DNA from: Pseudomonadota bacterium
GTDB lineage: Bacteria > Myxococcota > UBA9042 > PHBI01
NCBI GenBank assembly: GCA_005772945.1
Contig: SXIE01000266.1
Location: forward strand, 1-10,449
Length of the DNA: 10,449 nt
Direction: 5' to 3'
Program-made: the position numbers and the translations under genes
Shown here: positions 5,801-10,449 of the stretch, one piece after another
Layout of the letters: the number at the start of each line of letters is the position of its first letter
Position numbering within the stretch: the first letter of the stretch is position 1
Notes under the pieces: model-generated
Told to the model about the DNA's origin: nothing
Databases searched by the model: none
What the model saw: the letters and a program-made list of their open reading frames with translations, nothing else

Positions 5801-8739
5801 TGGTCGCGGCCCGCCGTGAGGGTGCGCCCGAACGCATCGAAGGTTGCCACGGTTGTCACGGGCGGCCCACGCAGGCTGGTCGCGTTGGCGACGACGCGTT
5901 TCGCCTGGCCCGAGGGGTCGTAGTCGAAGTAGTCGGTGCGCACCTTGGCGGGCAGCTGTGTCGCACGCGTCGGCGCGGTCGACACCGGGCGGTCCGCGTC
6001 GTAGGCCCTCGTCGCGACATCCGGGAAGTCGTACGTCGTCGTTCGGAAGGCCGCTTTGGACGCCTGCGTGATGCTCGCGGTCACGCGCCCGGCCGCGTCG
6101 CGGAAGGTGCCGACGGCGTTGATCGGTGCGCCTCGTGCGGTGGTCGTGCTCAGCGTCAGATCGCCGCGAGCGTCGTAATAGAAGTGGGCCGCCGTCGCGA
6201 CGGCGCCCCCGGGCTTGTTGGGGGCCGGCAGTGACACCACCTCGAGGGGTCGGCCGCGCGGGTCGACCTGACTGCACATGCGGACACCGGACGGCTCGCG
6301 GACGCCCGTGCGGAAGCCGTGGGTGTACGCATAGTCGGTCACCGCGGCGGGGCGGCCGTCGGTCAGGTGGTGATTGACCTCGCGGAGGAGCTCGTCGCCC
6401 CTCGAGGACCGGTAATACTGCGTCAGCGCGTTGCCGTTGGCGTACGTCACGACCGCCCAGCGCGGCAGGACCCCAGGTGCGAAGACCTGGTTGGGACCCA
6501 GCACGATGGCGGTCGCGGGGGCGTACGTCGACTCGGGGAGTGGGGTCGGCACGGGCCAGCCCGGGGACGTGGTGCTCGCTTGCGCGGTGCGCTGGCAGAT
6601 GCTCCAGGGCGTGTAGTCCGCGAGGTTGTCGACGTAGCGGCCATAGGTGTCGTTCAGGCCCAGCGCGAGCGCCCCGCCGAAGTAGTCGACGGCCTGTGGC
6701 GCAACGGACACGGCGACCTCGAACGCGCCGCTGGGGACGACGGCGAGGATCGGCGTCTCCCAGGTGATCTCCTGGTAACTGACGGCGATCGGCAGGTAGT
6801 CGGAGGGCGCCAGGACCACCTCGGGTGCATAGATGCGTGCGACGCGGAGGAGCTCGTCCACCGGGCGCTCGGCGAAGAGCTTGGGTGAGGTCAGCGCAAA
6901 TTGGAGTTCGCGCGCCTGGTTGTTCGGAGGCTCCGCGAAGCCTGGCGTCTTGCTGTCGTCGCGCTCCGCGTCGAGGTCGTGATACTCGAAGCGCAGGATA
7001 TGGGTTTTGGCCCATTCGGGGTCGTTCGCGTCCTTGGCCCCGAGCTGCTGGACGATGACCTTGTCGAAGTCGGGGCTCAGCTCATCGGCGCCGTACCAGT
7101 TCTTGAGGACCAGCTCGCCGCTCTGGGCGTACACCTCCGTGAGGTTGAAAAGGAGATCGCTCGGATCGCCGTAGACCACGCTTGCAGGCGGCTTGGCGGA
7201 CTCGAACTGGGTGTGACAGGCCGAGCGGCAGCTGCTGTGGCTCGCCTCGCTTGCGGGGTCGTACCCATCGCAGAAGGCCAGGCTCGCCAGGCGCTCGCGG
7301 CACACGCGCACCGGCTCTGCGCAGGTCACAAACCCCAGCCCTTGGCCGGAGATGAGTTCGTCGCAGACGCAGCCCGGCATTTGGCCTGGGCGGCAATCGG
7401 GACCGCCGGCGTTGCCCACGACGCCTGGCGACCCGCCGTCCTGGTTCGCGCACTCGCTCCAGCAGCGCGCGACGTCGGGGCTGCTGAACTCGCGCCAAGA
7501 GGCATAGCAAAACCCGCGGCAGAGGCCTTCATCAAAGGCCAGCCGATCGCAGAAGTCGTGCGCGCGGAGGACCTCGGAGCAGCGTGGCTCGCACACGTGA
7601 CCGTCGGCGTCTCCGCAGAAGGCCTCGCAGATCGCGTCGACGGTTTCGTCCGGTGCATATGGGACGGGAAAGCGGACCTCCGTGTCATAGACGAAGGCCT
7701 GCCCGCTGTGGTTTGCGTCGGTGATGGCGACGAGAGCGCCCCAGGACGGGCCGTAGTTGCGATTGACTTCGAAGCGGACGATCGGATCGAAGCACGACGG
7801 GTCCGGCGCCGCGCTCACGCACTGCAGGAAGCTCCCGCCCGGCTGGCCGCCCTTGGCGATGATCGAGACGACGCCCGGGGGGTCGTTCTTTGGATCGTAG
7901 TAGTTGAAGTAGTAGCGCCGGTGGGCCGTGTCCTCGATGGTCTCGATCTCGAAGGTTGCCGCGTATTCTGCCTGTGGATCGATCGGTCCGGAGACGGGCT
8001 TCCAGTTCAGCGTGATCGCTTGGCCGCTCGGATGGACGACCCGCGTCAGGTAGCCGTGCTCGTCGTCGAACGTTCGGATGACCGACGTAGCGTCCGTGAG
8101 GCGCCACTCCGTTCGGTAGTCATCGATGTTGCGAAGCTCGCGCTTCTCGAGCACGAACCCGGTGCCCTCCACCTCGGGTAGATACGTCGTGATGCTGTAT
8201 GCATCGAGCCCCTCTTGGGTGGCTCGCGGGCCGCCGCTTCGGACGAACGCGAGCGTCGAGGCGGTGCCCGTATTGAAGAACACCCGGGACTCGTCGCAGC
8301 GCGCAGGATCATAGAGCAGGCGTTGGTTGAACGAGTAGTCCCAGCCCCGTCCGATGATCCCGACGCGATTGGAGATCGCCGAGTTGTAGGTCGCCGTCAT
8401 GGCGAAATCGAGCGCGGGCGCCTTCAGCGACAGAAGCGGTACGCTGTAGCGCAGGTGGCCGCTTCCCAGCACCGGATCACTGTTGGGGAGGGTCGTGTCG
8501 CCAAACCAGTCGAGCCGGGGGTTGGTGAGGGACGACAGGTCCGAGCCGTCGCCGAAGCCGCCGCCACCGCCTTCGCCGCATTCCTGGTACATGAACGAGA
8601 AGACCCCGGCGGCCTCGCAGAAGAGCGAGTCTTTCCAGAGCGCGTGCGCCGCGCGTGGCCTCGTGGCCACCAATCCCAGGCCGATGAGAAGGCACGACGC
8701 AACGACGCGGCGCAGGGCGCGCAGGAATAGCGAAGTCAT
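1990..8739 (-). CDS. Sec-exported Rhs/YD-repeat polymorphic toxin-like protein with C-terminal zinc metallopeptidase domain
   Basis: A single 2249-residue frame. The ATG at 8739-8737 has GAGG seven bases upstream and begins a Sec signal peptide: basic MTSLFLRALRR, a hydrophobic core, then AAHA with likely cleavage after residue 33. A glycine-rich linker follows (about 55-66), then a DUF6531-like Rhs N-terminal region (about 75-245). Residues 371-508 are an insert with about 17 cysteines. Degenerate YD repeats run from about 850 to 1830 (for example YDARGDL, FDGLGR, YDALGRRV) and should build the hollow beta-cocoon known for Rhs and TcC proteins. Residues 1855-1964 are the Rhs core, with DPGG, NLYAFVGG and DPSGY. 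After an acidic linker (about 1980-2030), the variable C-terminal domain carries NEILAHELGHAIEG, with H2160, E2161 and H2164 as zinc-site residues. The tail is PPPPPRR. The inferred role is an exported or surface toxin or effector that encapsulates and releases its C-terminal domain. No PAAR domain, VgrG gene or immunity gene is nearby. The identity as Rhs is firm, but the target is unknown. Confidence 0.93.
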   Translation of the reverse strand: MTSLFLRALRRVVASCLLIGLGLVATRPRAAHALWKDSLFCEAAGVFSFMYQECGEGGGGGFGDGSDLSSLTNPRLDWFGDTTLPNSDPVLGSGHLRYSVPLLSLKAPALDFAMTATYNSAISNRVGIIGRGWDYSFNQRLLYDPARCDESRVFFNTGTASTLAFVRSGGPRATQEGLDAYSITTYLPEVEGTGFVLEKRELRNIDDYRTEWRLTDATSVIRTFDDEHGYLTRVVHPSGQAITLNWKPVSGPIDPQAEYAATFEIETIEDTAHRRYYFNYYDPKNDPPGVVSIIAKGGQPGGSFLQCVSAAPDPSCFDPIVRFEVNRNYGPSWGALVAITDANHSGQAFVYDTEVRFPVPYAPDETVDAICEAFCGDADGHVCEPRCSEVLRAHDFCDRLAFDEGLCRGFCYASWREFSSPDVARCWSECANQDGGSPGVVGNAGGPDCRPGQMPGCVCDELISGQGLGFVTCAEPVRVCRERLASLAFCDGYDPASEASHSSCRSACHTQFESAKPPASVVYGDPSDLLFNLTEVYAQSGELVLKNWYGADELSPDFDKVIVQQLGAKDANDPEWAKTHILRFEYHDLDAERDDSKTPGFAEPPNNQARELQFALTSPKLFAERPVDELLRVARIYAPEVVLAPSDYLPIAVSYQEITWETPILAVVPSGAFEVAVSVAPQAVDYFGGALALGLNDTYGRYVDNLADYTPWSICQRTAQASTTSPGWPVPTPLPESTYAPATAIVLGPNQVFAPGVLPRWAVVTYANGNALTQYYRSSRGDELLREVNHHLTDGRPAAVTDYAYTHGFRTGVREPSGVRMCSQVDPRGRPLEVVSLPAPNKPGGAVATAAHFYYDARGDLTLSTTTARGAPINAVGTFRDAAGRVTASITQASKAAFRTTTYDFPDVATRAYDADRPVSTAPTRATQLPAKVRTDYFDYDPSGQAKRVVANATSLRGPPVTTVATFDAFGRTLTAGRDQRGYDETAYDLGGRPLSVKTYLQANTVPVETVFTYGPNDDSPWPVTVRSPKVERQLAYDVYGRIVATRETGLQSGGTQNHCTKRRISDGLVLEEVMPEGEMLKATLDGDGHVVRIERGYPAVIPAWAAWCADNLGGDARKKPGFETTYEATYDDAGLLVRVVEGGVEATFSHDGFGRVIERRNALGERTRTGFDAAGRAAWDAHYGPNAPLYAKPVFGDAGLMAVNETSYDMLGRPTALTRWHFEGAKSLSGNAADPRETTSVIYDDAQMYTASVDAGRVSLAMLDGAGRKVATCANILCTVWTTPAGAKADLEVSEWRMTAAGFNNTTQVFDTLGRFVGQHDGTMAMRDLSRRELEVDGTERSAWSAATGLTLYDRDSFGRVLTETRVAGPGVVNGKTSYEWNDHGQLIAIRDGSEHRTERVFDGLGRLVASTDPLLRATVWDYHPGSQRVWHQTDPAGTLRETTYDAAGRPATERITHGAGLAYAGQTTVRTYRHSPAGRVASVALSGNPDDPMDGSSVTMTHDSLGNRLTETSTPWNALAIQRTFDRYSALVTTTLAGGTTRLGYQFDGRLAHVAYQNAPIATVAYNGAGGPSALYYGNATAAAGGLIQQRTYDRLGYFTGLTVALRAPAGAVPAILQPIASERHAVTVGGIPIARERTFANAAPLTDVFRVDASGRVQAENLLLAKVPLLPPGTYATSTTFDAYFAGDYAGRSLRRTVTADASDGWSDLATGDAGHTHADRDAFGQVTAYAGKGHPLADLTPAYDPASNLTALGALGAYAFDGLGRPVTVSRDGTKVRYLYDALGRRVAELDVARGTFTVFVWDGDHIAAWGETEDPTMAIEPSRLTRRVMTGARSAVALIRREGPQDVVRYLAQGADGSVLALFDAKGLTEGASYSAFGDLTLVDGAGASHDEASAYNRFFFQGALYQPHTKTYAMGAREYAPEILAWLSPDPGGVTSDGPNLYAFVGGRPLQLSDPSGYERALAWIYDMNDVLAFDDELAPETDAAQGAEGTDEAPGSSGMPQLPEAGDSGDEAQLPAGLPATLDEMFPGGSQGVRLETLLGFVPPAGGVFAYEDPATHTRMNFTTQRAFASFYGMLDTNAALTSGLQRLFARGESWTISETEDPEHLSNRDGGGVIGLGIIHYETRTIEIAPAYGEAARALKGAEYDYNEILAHELGHAIEGSRADGTHGDYATAMGNNQRERVDGLPGLGRFSIASGWVAADVFWLQRNDPQALIRIGRELTAYREAGIPWSDIVPPPPPRR
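7216..7629 (-). other. Cysteine-rich insert in the N-terminal part of the Rhs protein
   Basis: Residues 371-508 hold about 17 cysteines, including five C-x3-C pairs: CEAFC, CEPRC, CRGFC, CWSEC and CRSAC. The rest of the very long protein has only scattered cysteines. The segment interrupts an otherwise ordinary Rhs N-terminal region, between VYDTEVRFP and VVYGDPSD. Because the protein carries a signal peptide, these cysteines probably form disulfides outside the cytoplasm. I do not recognise a named domain. Confidence 0.7.
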
Positions 8740-8815
8740 GGTGAATCCTCACCGCGACGCAAACGAGCCCCCGTCGGAACGTGACGGAGACTGGGTCGAC
8801 GGAGTGCGCCGACGG

Positions 8816-8898
8816 TAGGCGTCGCTGCGCGATGCAACAAGGTATGGATGTACCTGAGCTCGTCGCGCGCCGCGCCTGCCCTGCCGAGCCGACGCCTA
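8816..8898. repeat. Widely spaced inverted repeat in the gap before the Rhs gene
   Basis: TAGGCGTCG at 8816-8824 and CGACGCCTA at 8890-8898 are perfect 9-base inverted arms, 65 bases apart. They lie in the 167-base gap between the upstream hypothetical gene and the Rhs start. They could be a regulatory pair or part of an mRNA 3' structure. GC-rich sequence makes chance a real option. No convincing promoter could be picked in this gap. Confidence 0.25.
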
Positions 8899-8906
8899 AC
8901 TCACAG

Positions 8907-10449
8907 TCAGTCCCACGTCACGGCGGGGCAGATCTTCGCCATGCCGTCCTTGGCGGCATCGAGCGCGCTCTTGCAGCCGGCGTCGAGCACGCTCTTGTCG
9001 GTGATCGATTTCCACGCCTCCTCGGTCTGCGCGAGTCCGCCGGCGAGCGCGCTGCGCTTGTCCTCGGAGATCGCCGCCATGCACGCGCGCAGGCCGGCCA
9101 GGTAACGTGCGCACGACGGGGCGCCGACGAGGTCCCCGCTGGCCGCGACCGGCACCTCGCGCCTGTGCGCGGCAGCCGAGGTGAGGATACCGACCCACTG
9201 GGACGCGCCGCCGATCGCCGTCGCGAGATAGCCATAGACGAGGCCTCCGCCGCGCAGGTCGAAGACCGCGGCGTCGTCGTCCCAGCCGACCTCGAGCGTC
9301 ACCACCGGTTCATCGCGAAACGCTTTCCACGCGGGCAGATACGTGAACGACATGAAGGCCGATAGGAGCGCGAAACGGTCCTCGTCCGCATCGCGACGCA
9401 TGAGCCGATCGACAAACGCCGTGAGCGGCGAGAGCTCGGCCGCGATGGCGATGGCGTTCCGCTTGCGCAGGACCTTGCCGGCGTCCGTCCCGGCCAGGCT
9501 CGGGTCGCGCGTGAGGGCCTGCTGGGCCGCCATTTCGCTGGGCGCGACGAGGATGACCTTGCCGCGGCGCACGACGACGATGCTCGTGTCGCCGAGCTGG
9601 AACACGACCGCGGGAAGGTCGGCGATGGTGGTCATCACGCGGCGCGCCCCGCGCGCCCGGTCGAGCATGAGCGCGCCCAGCTTGGCCACGAGCGCGTCGG
9701 CGCTGGACTCGTCGCGCACGCCGATCATGCCGACGTAGCTCGGGCCCGCATCGCCCGCGTACCCGTCGAAGCGCCGAAGGATGCTCTCCAGATCGACGGC
9801 GACGCCGACGTCGCCCGAGAGCGCCTCGGTCAACTCGCCGAACGACAGGCCATCGCGGCTCAGCAGCGACTGCAGCATGTTGTCGCCGACGGCCATGAGC
9901 CCCATCAGCTGCGGCAGGCCATGCGCGAGATCGATGCTGAGGCGCCCGGCGACCCAGCCCTTGGCGGGCACGAACTGTCCGAGGTCGGGCGGGTCGTCCG
10001 TGCCGCGGTAGCCGGCCTCGACGGCCTCGCGGACGCCCGGCTGCGGCACGACGCGCACGACGACGCCCTCGGGATCGACGCGCACCCCGATCGCCGCCGC
10101 CTGCTTCCCGAGCACGTCGCGCAGCTCACGGCGCTCGCGCCGACTCGCGAAGGGCAGGTCGCCGAGGGCGTCCAAGCCGCGCGCGCCGATGAAGACGTGG
10201 ACCCCGGGACCGGCGCGACCGCGCAGCGCAGCGCGGTAGGTTGGGTCGTCGCCGAGCGCGCCGCCGCCCGCCAGGACGCTCTGGAAGCGCGCGCGAAGGG
10301 CGTCGAGCGCGGCGGGGTCGCGGTCACGCACCAAGGTGAACGCGGTGAGCGCGCCGTGGGCGGCCATCAGGGCACGCGGCTCGCCGCTCACGCGGACGAC
10401 CTCGACGCCGGGCGGCGCCGCAGCCGCAGCCGGCGCGTCGCTGGTGAGA
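8907..10449 (-). CDS. Hypothetical exported protein, DUF3352-like, with C-terminal four-cysteine domain (start outside window)
   Basis: 513 residues are visible. A GTG at 10391 is the first in-frame start codon, but it has no Shine-Dalgarno. The same frame also stays open to the window edge with strong G/C third-position bias (...TSDAPAAAAAPPGVEVVRV). The gene therefore very probably begins further right, with an Ala/Pro-rich linker following an unseen signal peptide or lipobox. The body (alternating strands and helices with motifs such as GVHVFIGARGLDALGDLPF and AVVFQLGDTSIVVVRRGKV) resembles DUF3352-type proteins of unknown function, judged by eye. The last 68 residues (9113-8910) form a distinct helical tail with four cysteines (C-x9-C-x35-C-x14-C) ending CPAVTWD. 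The pattern 'C..Y...L..C....' through 'C+.AL...+..M' is one I associate with myxobacterial hypothetical proteins. No catalytic motif is seen. It is transcribed in the same direction as the Rhs gene, 167 bases before it, so co-transcription is possible but unproven. Confidence 0.75.
   Translation of the reverse strand, partial: LTSDAPAAAAAPPGVEVVRVSGEPRALMAAHGALTAFTLVRDRDPAALDALRARFQSVLAGGGALGDDPTYRAALRGRAGPGVHVFIGARGLDALGDLPFASRRERRELRDVLGKQAAAIGVRVDPEGVVVRVVPQPGVREAVEAGYRGTDDPPDLGQFVPAKGWVAGRLSIDLAHGLPQLMGLMAVGDNMLQSLLSRDGLSFGELTEALSGDVGVAVDLESILRRFDGYAGDAGPSYVGMIGVRDESSADALVAKLGALMLDRARGARRVMTTIADLPAVVFQLGDTSIVVVRRGKVILVAPSEMAAQQALTRDPSLAGTDAGKVLRKRNAIAIAAELSPLTAFVDRLMRRDADEDRFALLSAFMSFTYLPAWKAFRDEPVVTLEVGWDDDAAVFDLRGGGLVYGYLATAIGGASQWVGILTSAAAHRREVPVAASGDLVGAPSCARYLAGLRACMAAISEDKRSALAGGLAQTEEAWKSITDKSVLDAGCKSALDAAKDGMAKICPAVTWD

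Noticed and set aside
4775..7015. 746-codon open frame on the minus strand inside the Rhs gene
   Set aside because: It is out of frame with the Rhs protein, is extremely Arg/Pro-rich and low-complexity, and overlaps clearly coding YD repeats. It is an artefact of high GC content.
6901..8181. 426-codon open frame on the plus strand opposite the Rhs N-terminal part
   Set aside because: It has no recognisable domain and no ribosome binding site, and its composition is that expected from the complement of a GC-rich gene.
8692..8739. Lipobox-like VASC at residues 13-16 of the Rhs protein
   Set aside because: The hydrophobic core lies after this Cys rather than before it, so signal peptidase I cleavage after AAHA fits better.
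8740..8906. Promoter for the Rhs gene (TTGTTG, 17 bases, TACCGT on the minus strand)
   Set aside because: Each box matches only about three of six consensus positions, which is no better than chance. A different sigma factor or read-through from the upstream gene is possible.

Overview
The window is GC-rich, and every convincing gene reads on the minus strand. Transcription therefore runs from high to low coordinates. The organism is most likely a myxobacterium (Myxococcota, Polyangiales-like). This is inference, from the base composition, a very large exported Rhs protein, a lipoprotein made of tandem four-cysteine repeats, a short four-Cys tail on a hypothetical protein, and a receiver-less LuxR-type regulator. 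No rRNA, tRNA or CRISPR array is visible, and no gene-free stretch exceeds 300 bases.

In transcription order: (1) 10449-8907 is the 3' part of a DUF3352-like hypothetical exported protein whose start lies beyond the right edge. (2) After a 167-base gap, 8739-1990 encodes a 2249-residue Rhs/YD-repeat protein. It has a Sec-type signal peptide, a cysteine-rich insert near the N-terminus, a long YD-repeat region, an Rhs core ending at DPSGY, and a variable C-terminal domain with an HELGH zinc-metallopeptidase motif. (3) A candidate terminator hairpin, a spaced dyad and a plausible sigma-70 promoter fill the 188-base gap that follows. (4) 1801-1046 encodes a 251-residue LuxR/GerE-type regulator with a GAF-like N-terminal half. 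(5) 876-49 encodes a cysteine-rich probable lipoprotein, whose C-terminal end appears to be frameshifted or truncated. (6) 52-1 is the first 17 codons of what looks like an IS630-type transposase, cut by the left edge.

The main interest is the Rhs protein. It looks like a Sec-exported polymorphic toxin carrying a peptidase warhead, with no PAAR domain and no immunity gene after it. The LuxR-type gene has its own promoter, so it is probably a separate transcription unit. Nothing in the sequence directly ties it to control of the Rhs gene. The left end (about 1-145) combines a degenerate gene end with the start of a transposase, and suggests local rearrangement.
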